DNA of 64,000 bases from Pseudomonas fluorescens. GTDB lineage: Bacteria; Pseudomonadota; Gammaproteobacteria; Pseudomonadales; Pseudomonadaceae. Below, in pieces: positions 54,121 through 64,000 of the stretch. Where the stretch lies: contig NZ_CABVII010000005.1 of assembly GCF_902497995.1 (NCBI RefSeq), positions 124,001 to 188,000 on the forward strand. Reading direction: 5' to 3'. The notes under the pieces were generated by a model. The model saw only the letters and a list, made by a program, of their open reading frames with translations. It was not told the origin of the DNA and ran no database searches. Numbering within the stretch: position 1 is the first letter of the stretch; each line of letters starts with the position of its first letter. Position numbers and translations under genes: made by a program.

Positions 54121-55842
54121 ATGAATGCCCTGCCGGAACGCGACCACGATCCACTGAATATCCCCGATAGCCGGGGTCTGAACCTGTTCGAATGCGATAC
54201 CGGCCTGGCCGCTTTGCTCAAGGTTTATCTGCCGTCCGAACTTTATGCCAAATGGCTGCCGACCTGGCAGCAACTCGGCGCCCGAGCCGGTGGCGAGCTG
54301 GATGTGCTGGCGCTTTCGGCCGACAAGAACCCGCCGAAACTGTTGCCGCGCACCCGTCGTGGTGAAGACATTCAGAGCATTCAGAAGCACCCGGATTTCG
54401 TCGAGCTGGAGCGGGTGGCTTATGCCGAGCTCGGCCTGGCTGCGATGAGCCACCGTGACGACGGCACGCTGCCGCTGACCAAGTATGCCTTGACCTATCT
54501 GTTCGTGCAGGCCGAGTTCGGCCTGTGCTGTCCGGTCAGCATGACCGACTCCCTGACCCGCACCTTGCGCAAGTTCGGCTCCCCCGAGTTGGTGGCGCGG
54601 TACTTGCCGTCGCTGGTCTCGCAGGATTTCGACAGCCTGTTCCAGGGTGCCATGTTCATGACCGAGCAAGCGGCCGGCTCCGATGTCTCACGCACCCAGA
54701 CCCGGGCGAGGCTGACGGATGGCGAGTGGCAATTGTTTGGCGAAAAGTGGTTCTGCTCCAATCCCGATGCCGACCTGGCCATGGTCCTGGCACGTCCCGA
54801 AGATGCGCCGCAAGGCATGTCGGGCGTGAGCCTGTTCCTGTTGCCCAAGCTGCGCCCGGATGGTTCGCGCAACGCCTACCGGATTCAGCGCTTGAAAGAC
54901 AAACTCGGTACACGCTCGATGGCCAGCGGCGAGATCACCCTCGAAGGCGCCACCGCTTACCTGATTGGCGAAGTCGGTCGCGGGTTCCAGCAAATGGCCG
55001 ACATGGTCAATATGTCGCGCCTGTCCAACGGCGTGCGCGCGGCCGGGTTGATGCGCCGGGGCGTCAACGAAGCGATGTACATCGCGCGTCATCGTCGGGC
55101 CTTTGGCAAGCACTTGATCGACATGCCGCTGATGCAGCGTCAGTTGCTGAAAATGATGTTGCCCACCGAGCAGGCGCGCTCGATGTTCATGCAAATCGCC
55201 ACGCTGCTGCCCAGGGCCGATGCCGGCGATGAAGCGGCGCGCAAATGCGTGCGCATCCTGACCCCGCTCATCAAGTTCCGTGCCTGCCGCGACGCGCGCC
55301 GGGTCACCGGCGATGCCATGGAAGTGCGTGGCGGGATCGGCTACATCGAAGAATGGAGCGATGCGCGACTGGTGCGCGATGCCCACCTGGGTTCGATCTG
55401 GGAAGGCACCAGCAATATCGTGGCGCTGGATATCGGCCGCGCCGTGACCCGGGAGCAGGCCCTCGAACCTTTGCATCAGCATCTCGTCAGCGTACTGGCC
55501 GAGGCCGCCTTGCCGGCTGACAGCCATCGCTTGTTCGAGTCCGTGCTGCAACGGACCGTGGCGCGACTGGCCGAGGTTGCCCATGAGCGCCGCGATGAAC
55601 AGGTGCGCCAGGCCGGTAGTTCGCTCTATCACATCGCCACCGCGATTTTCATGGCCTGGGAAGCCAGCCGTCAGCCGGATAACGCTCGCCGCCTGGCCTT
55701 GGCCCATCTGCTGCTGCAACACAAGCTTCTGCCCCGCGACCCGTTGAATCCCGAGCCTGCGATCGACGCCGGACTGCTGTCGCGCCTGGCCAACGAATGC
55801 CCGCTGTCGCAAGCCGAAGCCATGCAGCTGTTGCCGGTCTGA
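54121..55842 (+). CDS. Acyl-CoA dehydrogenase
   Basis: A 573-residue acyl-CoA dehydrogenase with a C-terminal extension. Signatures are FMTEQAAGSDVSRTQ (about residue 179), the RAFGKHLIDMPLMQRQL helix (about 326) and LGSIWEGTSNIVALDIGR (about 422), the last holding the expected catalytic region. ATG 54121 has CAGGAGAG upstream and is preferred over the longer open frame. It oxidises the acyl-CoA made by the CoA-transferase encoded next. It belongs to the adaptin/AidB-like longer subgroup rather than the short-chain type. Confidence 0.92.
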   Translation: MNALPERDHDPLNIPDSRGLNLFECDTGLAALLKVYLPSELYAKWLPTWQQLGARAGGELDVLALSADKNPPKLLPRTRRGEDIQSIQKHPDFVELERVAYAELGLAAMSHRDDGTLPLTKYALTYLFVQAEFGLCCPVSMTDSLTRTLRKFGSPELVARYLPSLVSQDFDSLFQGAMFMTEQAAGSDVSRTQTRARLTDGEWQLFGEKWFCSNPDADLAMVLARPEDAPQGMSGVSLFLLPKLRPDGSRNAYRIQRLKDKLGTRSMASGEITLEGATAYLIGEVGRGFQQMADMVNMSRLSNGVRAAGLMRRGVNEAMYIARHRRAFGKHLIDMPLMQRQLLKMMLPTEQARSMFMQIATLLPRADAGDEAARKCVRILTPLIKFRACRDARRVTGDAMEVRGGIGYIEEWSDARLVRDAHLGSIWEGTSNIVALDIGRAVTREQALEPLHQHLVSVLAEAALPADSHRLFESVLQRTVARLAEVAHERRDEQVRQAGSSLYHIATAIFMAWEASRQPDNARRLALAHLLLQHKLLPRDPLNPEPAIDAGLLSRLANECPLSQAEAMQLLPV

Positions 55843-55874
55843 ACGGCCCTCACCCTATTGAGCAGAGTGTACTT

Positions 55875-57065
55875 ATGAATCAGTCCAAAGGGGCCCTCGA
55901 GGGCCTGAAAGTGATCGATCTCAGCCGAGTGCTGGGCGGGCCTTACTGCTCCCAGGCATTGGCGGACCATGGCGCCGACGTGATCAAGCTGGAACCCCTG
56001 GGCGGCGATGAAACGCGCGGTTGGGGCCCGCCCTGGGAGGGCGCGGACGCCTCCTATTATCGCGGCGTCAACCGCAACAAGCAGGGGATCGCCGTGGACC
56101 TGTCCCGGCCCGAAGGCATCGAGCTGCTGATGTCCCTGCTGGAAGGCGCCGACGTACTGGTCGAGAACTTCAAGCCCGGTACCTTGAAGCGCTGGGGCAT
56201 CGATTACACCGAAGTCCTGAGCCAGCGTTTTCCCGGGCTGATCCACTGCGCGATCTCCGGTTTCGGTGGCGATGGCCCGTTGGGTGACCTGCCCGGTTAC
56301 GACGCCGTGATCCAGGCGATGGCCGGGCTGATGAGCGTCAACGGCGATGCCGACAGTGGTGCGCTGCGCATTGGCCTGCCTATTGTCGACATGGTGACTG
56401 GGCTGAATGCCCTGGCGGGGGTTCTGCTGGCGCTCAATGAGCGCCATCGCAGCGGCCTGGGGCAGTCCCTGGACATCACCCTGTACGACTGCGGTGTGTC
56501 GTTGCTGCATCCGCATGTCCCTAACTATCTGGCTTGCGGCAAGATCCCGCAGTTGACCGGCAATGCCCATCCGAACATTGCCCCCTATGACAGTTATTGC
56601 ACGGGCACCGAGCCGATTTTCCTGGCGGTGGGCAACGACGGCCAGTTCGCCAAATTGTGTGCGCAACTGGGCGCCAGCGAAATGCTCGAGGATCCGCGTT
56701 TTGCCAACAACGGCACGCGCTCGGGCAACCGCGAGGCGCTGAAGCAGGCGCTGGAAATGCACTTGGCCAGCCATGACGGAGCGGCTTTGGCGCAACAGCT
56801 GATCAGGGCCGGGGTGCCTTGCGGGGCCATCGCGACGATCGACACCGTGGTCGCCCATCCGCATACCGCGCACCGCGGCATGTTGGTGGATATCGGCGAC
56901 GACTATCGGGGCATCGGCTCCCCGGTGAAGCTTTCGCGCACCCCGGCCACCTATCGCAGTGCGCCCCCCACCTTGGGGCAAAACACCCGTGAAGTGCTCG
57001 AAGGCCTGGGGCTGGATGAGCAGGTGATCGAAAAGCTCTATGCAACCGGCATCGTTCGCGGTTAA
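55875..57065 (+). CDS. Class III (CaiB/Frc) CoA-transferase
   Basis: A 396-residue family III CoA-transferase. It starts with the typical LEGLKVIDLSRVLGGPYCSQ and contains LPIVDMVTGLNAL (about residue 167), where the aspartate should form the acyl-anhydride intermediate. Such enzymes move CoA from a donor such as succinyl-CoA to an acid; related members act on dicarboxylates. There is no acyl-CoA ligase in this operon, so this is presumably the activating step. It lies 32 bases after the dehydrogenase. Confidence 0.93.
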   Translation: MNQSKGALEGLKVIDLSRVLGGPYCSQALADHGADVIKLEPLGGDETRGWGPPWEGADASYYRGVNRNKQGIAVDLSRPEGIELLMSLLEGADVLVENFKPGTLKRWGIDYTEVLSQRFPGLIHCAISGFGGDGPLGDLPGYDAVIQAMAGLMSVNGDADSGALRIGLPIVDMVTGLNALAGVLLALNERHRSGLGQSLDITLYDCGVSLLHPHVPNYLACGKIPQLTGNAHPNIAPYDSYCTGTEPIFLAVGNDGQFAKLCAQLGASEMLEDPRFANNGTRSGNREALKQALEMHLASHDGAALAQQLIRAGVPCGAIATIDTVVAHPHTAHRGMLVDIGDDYRGIGSPVKLSRTPATYRSAPPTLGQNTREVLEGLGLDEQVIEKLYATGIVRG

Positions 57066-57142
57066 CGCCGAACACCGATATCGCCAGTCGCGCTTGGGGC
57101 TGGCATTGGATCTACCCCTTATACCCTATGGCAGGAGAGCCC

Positions 57143-57933
<791 letters not shown>

Positions 57934-57937
<4 letters not shown>

Positions 57938-59466
57938 ATCCACACTCATTGCAACGCATCGGTGTAGTCGGGACGGGCGCCATGGGGCAGGGCATCGCCC
58001 AGATCATGGCCCAGGCCGGCTTGAACGTCTTACTGTTCGATGCTCGCGAAGGTGCGGCGAGCGCGGCGCGAGAGCAACTGGCGGCGACCTTCGCCAAGTT
58101 GCAAGAGAAGGGCCGGATCACCCCGCAAGCGGCCAGCGAGGCGCTGGAGCATTTGCAGGTGGTCAATAGCCTGCAAGCCCTGGCTGGCTGCCAATTGGTG
58201 GTCGAGGCGATCGTCGAGAACCTCGAGGTCAAGCAGGGTCTGTTCCGGCAACTGGATGAGTTGCTCGATCAAACGACTGTGCTGGCGAGCAATACCTCGT
58301 CACTGTCGATCACCGCGATCGCTTCCGTCTGCAAGCACCCCGGGCGCGTGGCCGGGCTGCATTTTTTCAACCCGGTACCGCTGATGCGCCTGGTCGAAGT
58401 GATCGGCGGTATCGCAACCCGACCTGACGTCATCGAGCAACTGCAGGCGCTGGTCAAACGCGTCGGTCACTACCCGGCCATCTCCAAGGACTCCCCGGGG
58501 TTTATTGTCAACCACGCCGGTCGAGCCTTCGGCACCGAGGCGTTGCGCATGCTCAGTGAGGGCATCGCGCCGGTGGCGCTGATTGACGCCGTATTGCGCG
58601 ACGGTGCCGGCTTTCGCATGGGGCCGTTCGAGTTGTTAGACCTGATCGGCCTGGATGTCAGCCTGCCGGTGATGGAGTCGGTGTATCGGCAGTTCTATGA
58701 AGAACCCCGTTATCGTCCCCATCCACTGTTGCAACTGATGCAAGCGGGCGGGCACCTGGGGCGCAAGAGCGGCCAGGGATTTTATCGGTACGAAGGGAAG
58801 GGCGCCGCACCGCGCTGGGTTCAGCCGGTGCCGCAGTGTCCGCAGCTGCCGCCTGTGTGGGTGGCGGGCGATGATGACATTGGCCGCACGCGCCTGTTGG
58901 CCTTGCTTGAGCACCTGGGCGCCGAGATCGAGCGCGGCCCGCACCCGTCCGCCGAGGCCTTGTGCGTGCTGGCCTCGCTGGGTGACGACACCGCCGAATC
59001 GGCCCTGCGGCACGACACAGACCCCGCGCGCACGGTGGCGATCGATACCTTGCTGGAACTCGATAGCCTGCGTTGCCTGATGGTCAGCCCGGCGACCCGG
59101 ATGGACATGCAGAATGCCGCCCATGCGCTGTTCAGCGCCGATGGCGGCACGGTGGCGATGATCCGTGACAGCTGCGGTTTCATCGTCCAGCGCACCCTGG
59201 CCTCGATCGTCAACCTGGCCTGCGATATCGCGCAGCAGGGCATCGCCTCGGTCGCCGACATCGACATGGCGGTGCGCCTGGGCCTGGGTTATCCGCAGGG
59301 GCCGCTGGCATGGGGCGACCAGTTGGGCGCTACGCGCCTGCTGCAGATCCTGCAACGCATGCATGACCTCACCGGTGACCCGCGTTACCGCCCCAGCGGT
59401 TGGCTACGCAGACGGGCGCGCCTGGGAATGTCCCTGTGCCAGCCAGAAAACCTGATGCCGGCCTGA
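57934..59466 (+). CDS. 3-hydroxyacyl-CoA dehydrogenase, long PaaH-like form
   Basis: A 510-residue NAD enzyme. The Rossmann motif is GVVGTGAMGQGIAQIM near residue 9, the catalytic histidine lies in LHFFNPVPLMRLVE (about 140), and two C-terminal helical domains follow, each opened by a DSPGFIVN/DSCGFIVQ copy (about 187 and 409). This two-copy, roughly 500-residue layout is that of PaaH/PaaC, 3-hydroxyadipyl-CoA dehydrogenase of phenylacetate breakdown. The start overlaps the hydratase stop. It therefore suggests a hydroxy-dicarboxylyl-CoA substrate, though straight-chain substrates remain possible. Confidence 0.92.
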
Positions 59467-59500
59467 TTTGACTCAACCCTTTTTTATCGGAAGCATTGCC

Positions 59501-60703
59501 ATGCTTGATGCCTATGTTTACAGCGGTTTGCGTACGCCTTTCGGTCGACATGCCGGGAGCCTGTCCGGGGTGCGCCCGGATGATTTGGTCGGGGGCCTGT
59601 TGGCCCGGATCATGGAAGCGTCGAGTTTCCCTGCACAAGCGCTGGAAGATGTGATTCTCGGCTGCACCAATCAGGCCGGCGAAGACAGCCGCAATCTGGC
59701 GCGCAATGCCTTGCTCAGTGCGGGGTTGCCGATGAGCGTGCCGGGGCAGACCGTCAACCGATTGTGCGCCAGTGGTCTGTCGGCAGTGATCGATGCGGCG
59801 CGGGCGATCACCTGCGGCGAAGGCCGGCTGTACCTGGCTGGCGGCGTCGAGAGCATGTCCCGGGCGCCCCTGGTGATCGCCAAGGCCGAAAGCCCGTTCA
59901 GCCGGACCCAGGAAATGGCTGACAGCACTATTGGTGCACGCTTTGCCAACCCGAAGCTGGTGCAGCGCTACGGCAACGACAGCATGCCGCAGACCGGCGA
60001 CAACCTGGCCGAGGTGTTTTCCATCACGCGCGAGGACGCCGACCGTTTTGCCGCCGCCTCTCAAGCACGCTACCAGGCCGCCTTGCAGGCTGGCGTGCTG
60101 GACGATGAAATCCTCGCCATCGACGTACCGGTCGGGCCCAAGGGCCAGACCCAGCGCATCAGTCACGATGAACATCCGCGACCGCAGTCCGACCTGGCCG
60201 CTTTGTCACGGTTGAAGCCGCTGTTTGCCGGTGGTGTCGTCACGGCAGGCAACGCCTCGGGAATCAACGATGGTGCCGCCGCCGTGCTGCTGGGCAACCG
60301 CGAGATTGGCATCGCCCATGGGGTACAACCCATGGCGCGGATTCTCTCCTCGGCAACGGTCGGGGTGGAGCCCCGAATCATGGGTATCGGGCCGCACCAG
60401 GCGATTCTGCGGGCGTTGCAGCGCGCCGGTATCAGTCTTGAACAGGTCGACTTGATCGAGATCAACGAGGCGTTCGCCCCACAGGTGTTGTCCTGCCTCA
60501 AGGCACTGGAGCTGAGTTTCGACGACCCGCGGGTCAATCCCAACGGCGGCGCCATCGCCATCGGCCATCCATTGGGTGCCTCCGGCGCCCGGCTGGTGCT
60601 GAGTGCCTGTCGCACCTTGCAACGCAACAACCTGCGTTACGCCGTCGTCAGCCTCTGCGTCGGGGTGGGCCAGGGCGTGGCCATGGTCATCGAGCGCGTC
60701 TGA
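59501..60703 (+). CDS. PcaF/PaaJ-like 3-oxoadipyl-CoA thiolase
   Basis: A 400-residue thiolase with the cysteine in VNRLCASGLSAV (about residue 90), the histidine in AIAIGHPLGASGARLV and the second cysteine in SLCVGVGQGVAM. Features shared with PcaF/PaaJ include ILGCTNQAGEDSRNLARNAL (split near residue 52), ADSTIGARFANPKL and DEHPRPQSDLAALSRL. That subfamily cleaves 3-oxoadipyl-CoA to succinyl-CoA and acetyl-CoA. Together with the PaaH-like enzyme it points to a dicarboxylate-type route. ATG 59501 follows a 34-base gap. Confidence 0.93.
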   Translation: MLDAYVYSGLRTPFGRHAGSLSGVRPDDLVGGLLARIMEASSFPAQALEDVILGCTNQAGEDSRNLARNALLSAGLPMSVPGQTVNRLCASGLSAVIDAARAITCGEGRLYLAGGVESMSRAPLVIAKAESPFSRTQEMADSTIGARFANPKLVQRYGNDSMPQTGDNLAEVFSITREDADRFAAASQARYQAALQAGVLDDEILAIDVPVGPKGQTQRISHDEHPRPQSDLAALSRLKPLFAGGVVTAGNASGINDGAAAVLLGNREIGIAHGVQPMARILSSATVGVEPRIMGIGPHQAILRALQRAGISLEQVDLIEINEAFAPQVLSCLKALELSFDDPRVNPNGGAIAIGHPLGASGARLVLSACRTLQRNNLRYAVVSLCVGVGQGVAMVIERV

Positions 60704-60744
60704 GCCTGGAGCTCTGCGCAACCCCTTATATCAACAATAAAAAA

Positions 60745-60760
60745 GGGCGCTCAAGCGCCC
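60745..60760. terminator. Short GC hairpin before the porin gene
   Basis: Perfect 7-bp stem (60745-60751 with 60754-60760, two-base loop). An A run (60739-60744) flanks its left side, so it looks like an intrinsic terminator only on the minus strand. On the plus strand it ends 16 bases before the porin start and may reduce or protect read-through. Confidence 0.5.
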
Positions 60761-60776
60761 ATGGGATAGCTTTGTC

Positions 60777-62102
60777 ATGAATCAGAATTCAACCCTGACA
60801 CGCCTGGCACTGGGCATCTTCACCTGTTCCGTCGGCCAGCTCGCCCACGCCGACTTCATCAAGGACAGCCATGCCAGCCTGGGCTTGCGCAACATGTACC
60901 TCAACCATGACTACCGCGATCAGCCGGGCCCGGCCGGACAGAGCAAGACCGAGGAGTGGGCCCAGGGGTTCCTGCTCAATTACACCTCCGGCTTCACGGC
61001 CGGGGCCCTGGGTTTCGGCGTGGATGCCATGGTTCTGCAGGGCGTGACGCTGGACAGCGGCGCGGGTGATCATCGCGGCAGCTCGATGATTCCAAGCGAC
61101 GGCAATGGCGCCGCCAATGCATGGAGCCGTCTGGGCGTGACCGGCAAATCGCGCCTGGGCAAGACCGAGGCGCGGCTGGGCACACTGATGCCCAAGTTGC
61201 CGATCCTGCAGTCGAACGACGGTCGCCTGCTGCCGCAGACGTTCGAAGGGGCACAACTCACCAGCCAAGACATCGATAACCTGACCCTCACCGCTGGCCG
61301 CCTGGAGCAGGCCACGTCACGGGCGTCCAGTGACCGTACCGGCCTGGCGGTCAGTGGCGGCACCCGGGAAAGCGATGAATTCCTGTTCGCCGGCGCCGAC
61401 TACAAACTCAGCAAAAACCTGACCGCACAATACTATGCGGCCAACCTCGAGGATTATTACACCCAGCAGTTTTTCGGCTTGCAGCATACGCTCGTGCTGG
61501 GTGAAGGCCAGTCGATCAAGACCGACCTGCGTTACTTCGATACCGGCGCAAGCGGTGCCAACGGCTCAGCCCGCGGCCGCGCCGACGGTTACCGCGTCGG
61601 GGGCTATACCCAGGATAATTCCGGCGAAATCGATAACCGTACCTGGAGTGCGATGTTCACCTACTCCGTGGGTGGCCATGCGCTGACGGGGGGCTACCAG
61701 CAGATTTCCGATGGCAGCAACTTTGTCCAGCTCAATCAGGGCACGCTGCCCGGCAAAGGTGCCCAGGGCGCGAGTCTCTATCTGTTTACCGATCGCCTGC
61801 TCGCCAGCTTCAACCGTGCCGGCGAACGCACCTGGTTCGGTCAGTACGCCTATGACTTCGCTCCGTTGGGCGTGCCAGGGCTGCGTGGTTCAGTGAGCTA
61901 TTTCAAGGGCGATCACATCAAGAGCGCCACCAACGTCGAGCAGCAGGAATGGGAGCGCGACCTGGCGCTGGACTACGTCATCCAGAGTGGCCTGTTCAAC
62001 GGAGTGGCCCTGGGTTGGCGCCATAGCACACTGCGCTCGCAGGTTGCTCCCGCTCAAGACCTGAATCGTCTGGTGGTCAGCTATACGCTGGCGCTGTTCT
62101 GA
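60777..62102 (+). CDS. OprD-family outer-membrane porin
   Basis: A 441-residue OprD/OpdK-type porin. The signal peptide is LTRLALGIFTCSVGQLAHA, followed by DFIKDSHASLGLRNMYLNHD, the typical beginning of the mature OprD family. Many amphipathic strands and the terminal VSYTLALF with its C-terminal phenylalanine indicate a barrel. Family members admit amino acids or aromatic and other carboxylates. Its position after the CoA pathway operon and before the AAHS permease suggests it passes the carboxylate that the operon breaks down. Confidence 0.92.
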   Translation: MNQNSTLTRLALGIFTCSVGQLAHADFIKDSHASLGLRNMYLNHDYRDQPGPAGQSKTEEWAQGFLLNYTSGFTAGALGFGVDAMVLQGVTLDSGAGDHRGSSMIPSDGNGAANAWSRLGVTGKSRLGKTEARLGTLMPKLPILQSNDGRLLPQTFEGAQLTSQDIDNLTLTAGRLEQATSRASSDRTGLAVSGGTRESDEFLFAGADYKLSKNLTAQYYAANLEDYYTQQFFGLQHTLVLGEGQSIKTDLRYFDTGASGANGSARGRADGYRVGGYTQDNSGEIDNRTWSAMFTYSVGGHALTGGYQQISDGSNFVQLNQGTLPGKGAQGASLYLFTDRLLASFNRAGERTWFGQYAYDFAPLGVPGLRGSVSYFKGDHIKSATNVEQQEWERDLALDYVIQSGLFNGVALGWRHSTLRSQVAPAQDLNRLVVSYTLALF

Positions 62103-62214
62103 TTTCCTGGCCCACTGTTATACAAGGGACTCAGCCAGGTGCGGTGGAATTTACGGGCTTTCTACTTGGCGCGAGGTGCTGTGGCAGGCCACGAGCTTCT
62201 TGAATGGGGTCCAT

Positions 62215-63117
62215 TCAATCAGAGAACAACTCAAACATCAGCTGACGCAACCAGCGATTGGCCGGGTCCTTGTTGTATCGCGCATGCCAGAACAGATTGA
62301 TCTCGATGTTCGGCAACTCCATGGGCGGCGCAAGTACAGCGAGTCCGAAGGGTTGTTCGCAACTGATAGCAAATCGTTCGGGCACTGTCGCCAGCAAATC
62401 CGTGCGTTGAAGTATGTGGCCTATCGCGACGAAATGCGGCACCTCCAACCGTATGTTTCGTTCGATGCCTTCACGTGCGAGGAAGGTATCAACGACGCCG
62501 TGTCCGGTGTTCGCTGCTACCACACGAACGTGGTCATAGCTGCAAAAGCGCTCAAGTGTCAGCGGCTCCCGGGTGGCTGGATGGCCCTTACGGCACAAGC
62601 AGACGTAGCGATGGTGGAACAAGCGTTGTTGAAAAAAACCCGCTTGAAGGTGAGGAAGCAAGCCGACTGCAAGGTCAATCGCACCATTTTGCAACCCTTC
62701 GGCCAAGGTATCGACATTGTTGCGCAGCGTACTGATCGAGCAACCCGGAGCGCGTTCAGCCAAGGCATCCATCAGTCTCGGCATGAAGTAGATTTCGCCG
62801 ATATCCGTCATTGCCATGGTGAATCTGCGTTTGCAGTGCAGCGGATCAAACGTGTCCTGCCGGCTCAGTGCATCGCGTAACGTTTGAATGGCTTGCGCAA
62901 CCGGTTCGGCCAGTTGCCGGGCATAGGGAGTGGGTTCCATCCCCTGGTAGGTGCGCACGAAAAGTTCGTCGTTCAAGGTGGTGCGCAACCGCTTGAGCGC
63001 GTTGCTCACAGCAGGCTGGGTCAGTTCAAGATTATCCGCCGCAGTCGATACCCTGCGGTCGATCAGCAGTTGGTTGAACACCAAAAGAAGATTGAGATCG
63101 AGCTCCCGTAATTCCAT
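62215..63117 (-). CDS. LysR-family regulator, NodD/NahR-like
   Basis: A 300-residue LysR-type regulator that opens with MELRELDLNLLLVFNQLLID, typical of the NahR/NodD-like branch, with the helix AADNLELTQPAVSNALKRLR near residue 30. I chose ATG 63117 because the family begins there, although the frame is open for another 37 codons. It is divergent from the AAHS-type permease at 63483 and convergent with the porin gene. Regulators of this branch often respond to aromatic acids. Its stop codon lies within a small inverted repeat (62200-62218). Confidence 0.9.
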   Translation of the reverse strand: MELRELDLNLLLVFNQLLIDRRVSTAADNLELTQPAVSNALKRLRTTLNDELFVRTYQGMEPTPYARQLAEPVAQAIQTLRDALSRQDTFDPLHCKRRFTMAMTDIGEIYFMPRLMDALAERAPGCSISTLRNNVDTLAEGLQNGAIDLAVGLLPHLQAGFFQQRLFHHRYVCLCRKGHPATREPLTLERFCSYDHVRVVAANTGHGVVDTFLAREGIERNIRLEVPHFVAIGHILQRTDLLATVPERFAISCEQPFGLAVLAPPMELPNIEINLFWHARYNKDPANRWLRQLMFELFSD

Positions 63118-63482
63118 AACGCCTCGTGCAGGTTGGCTCATGCCAGGGCAATAAACCCGTCGCCCCTCGTTGGGTCTGCACCGCTCTGAGATGGCCGCTG
63201 CAAGAGCCGCAAGCCTATCAATTGCCATGGCGTCGCGTCCATCTCAATGGCTGCGTGGCTTTTGCTCGTCCCTGATGTTTATTCACACTCGAAATAACAG
63301 GTATGTGGATCACTGCATTTATCACGCCTGACGCCTTGGCCATGATCACTGCAATGCCCAAATCCTGAACGGTTTACGTCACGCAAGAACGACACGCATA
63401 CCGATCAGCCAGTTGGGCACCGCGCAACCTGCGCAGGCCTCTGAACCTGCACCTCTATAACAATGACAAAAAGAGCGATGCC
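63118..63482. promoter_or_regulatory. Divergent control region, LysR / AAHS permease
   Basis: A gene-free 365-base region between divergent genes. It contains one clear inverted repeat, at 63279-63297: TTATT-N9-AATAA, of the shape bound by LysR proteins. I see no other gene, REP copy or terminator. Confidence 0.6.
63279..63297. promoter_or_regulatory. Candidate LysR operator
   Basis: TTATT-CACACTCGA-AATAA, 5-bp perfect arms spaced as in LysR sites, about 160 bases from the regulator start and 185 bases from the permease start. Confidence 0.4.
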
Positions 63483-64000
63483 ATGCGTACGATCGATGTA
63501 TCGGCCCTGATTGACGGGGCTCGTTTCAATGCCTTCCACGCGCGCGTACTGTTCTGGTGCGCACTGATTATCATCTTCGACGGCTATGACCTGGTCATCT
63601 ATGGCGTTGTGTTGCCCTCACTGATGGCCGAGTGGGGCCTGAGCTCATTGCAAGCTGGAGCGTTGGGTAGCTGTGCGCTGGTAGGCATGATGTTGGGTGC
63701 GCTGTTTTTCGGATCATTGTCTGACCGGATAGGCCGACGTAAAACCATCATGATCTGCGTAACCCTTTTCAGTGGAGTTACAGCAATCAACGGCCTGACG
63801 CAGACCCCAGAGGCGTTTGCGCTGTGCCGGTTTGTTGCCGGCCTGGGTATTGGCGGGGTCATGCCGAACGTTGTCGCGTTGATGAACGAGTATGCGCCCA
63901 AGCAATCGCGCAGTACCTTGGTTGCCCTCATGTTCAGTGGCTACTCTTTGGGCGGAATGTTGTCTGCCGGCCTGGGCATGGTGCTGATTCCCCTGTGGGG
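63483..64000 (+). CDS. AAHS-family MFS permease, 3' end outside window
   Basis: The first 172 residues of an MFS transporter that runs out of the window. FDGYDLVIYGVVLPSLM (about residue 33) and GSLSDRIGRRKTIM (about 78) are the diagnostic motifs of the aromatic acid:H+ symporter family (BenK, PcaK, VanK). FVAGLGIGGVMPNVVALMNE (about 119) agrees. The ATG is preceded by a plausible AAAAGAGCG site. Substrate is likely an aromatic or similar carboxylic acid; the LysR gene at 62215 is its probable regulator. Confidence 0.9.
   Translation, partial: MRTIDVSALIDGARFNAFHARVLFWCALIIIFDGYDLVIYGVVLPSLMAEWGLSSLQAGALGSCALVGMMLGALFFGSLSDRIGRRKTIMICVTLFSGVTAINGLTQTPEAFALCRFVAGLGIGGVMPNVVALMNEYAPKQSRSTLVALMFSGYSLGGMLSAGLGMVLIPLW

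Overview
The window reads as chromosomal DNA of a Pseudomonas, probably of the fluorescens/putida lineage. GC is high throughout. Gene content (DsdC/DsdA, CsiD-LhgO-GabD, HutF/HutG, an OprD-type porin, SorAB) and Pseudomonas-style REP palindromes (one at 46322, an inverted pair at 48143-48241) support this. It is a catabolic region: nearly every gene takes part in uptake, CoA-dependent breakdown or control of a carbon, nitrogen or sulfur source. I saw no rRNA, tRNA, CRISPR array, transposase or phage genes. Both ends cut through MFS transporter genes.

Region 1 (1-3092) is the end of an operon: MFS permease, DsbA/FrnE-like oxidoreductase, Rieske ferredoxin and a YeiH-type exporter, closed by a strong intrinsic terminator. 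Region 2 (3108-27390) is the largest unit. An AraC regulator and a small hydrolase precede a plus-strand run of DUF1302 barrel, DUF1329 periplasmic protein, YCF48-like protein, RND/MMPL transporter, acyl-CoA dehydrogenase, acyl-CoA ligase, FadB-like bifunctional enzyme, thiolase and thioesterase. It is followed by minus-strand alcohol dehydrogenases and a LuxE-LuxC fatty acid reductase pair, then plus-strand Fe-type alcohol dehydrogenase, a second thioesterase and a TetR regulator. Together these look like an import and beta-oxidation system for a hydrophobic alcohol, aldehyde, acid or ester whose identity the sequence does not reveal. No luxAB luciferase is present.

Region 3 (27397-32207) is the glutarate/L-2-hydroxyglutarate route: csiD, lhgO and a gabD-type dehydrogenase, with csiR divergent. 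Region 4 (32421-35207) is a Tat-exported molybdenum sulfite dehydrogenase, a diheme cytochrome c and a TauE/SafE exporter. Region 5 (35218-39089) is D-serine use (dsdX-dsdA-dsdC, all in one direction). Region 6 (39277-47441) has an NCS1 permease, an IclR regulator, a three-gene polar amino acid ABC transporter, HutF and HutG, and a second IclR regulator. Between HutG and that regulator lie a REP element and a decayed AcuI/YhdH fragment. A 5'-truncated DUF202 gene and an intact DUF202 gene follow.

Region 7 (48388-52924, minus strand) has a signal-peptide-bearing serine hydrolase of the 6-aminohexanoate-dimer hydrolase/class C beta-lactamase type, an exported YtcJ-like amidohydrolase and an MHS-family permease. 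Region 8 (53090-64000) is a second CoA pathway: LysR regulator with a clear palindromic site, acyl-CoA dehydrogenase, class III CoA-transferase, enoyl-CoA hydratase, a long PaaH-like 3-hydroxyacyl-CoA dehydrogenase, a PcaF/PaaJ-like thiolase and an OprD-type porin, then another LysR regulator and an AAHS-type permease cut by the window end. The last enzymes are of the type used on 3-hydroxyadipyl-CoA and 3-oxoadipyl-CoA, so a dicarboxylate or similar substrate is a reasonable guess.
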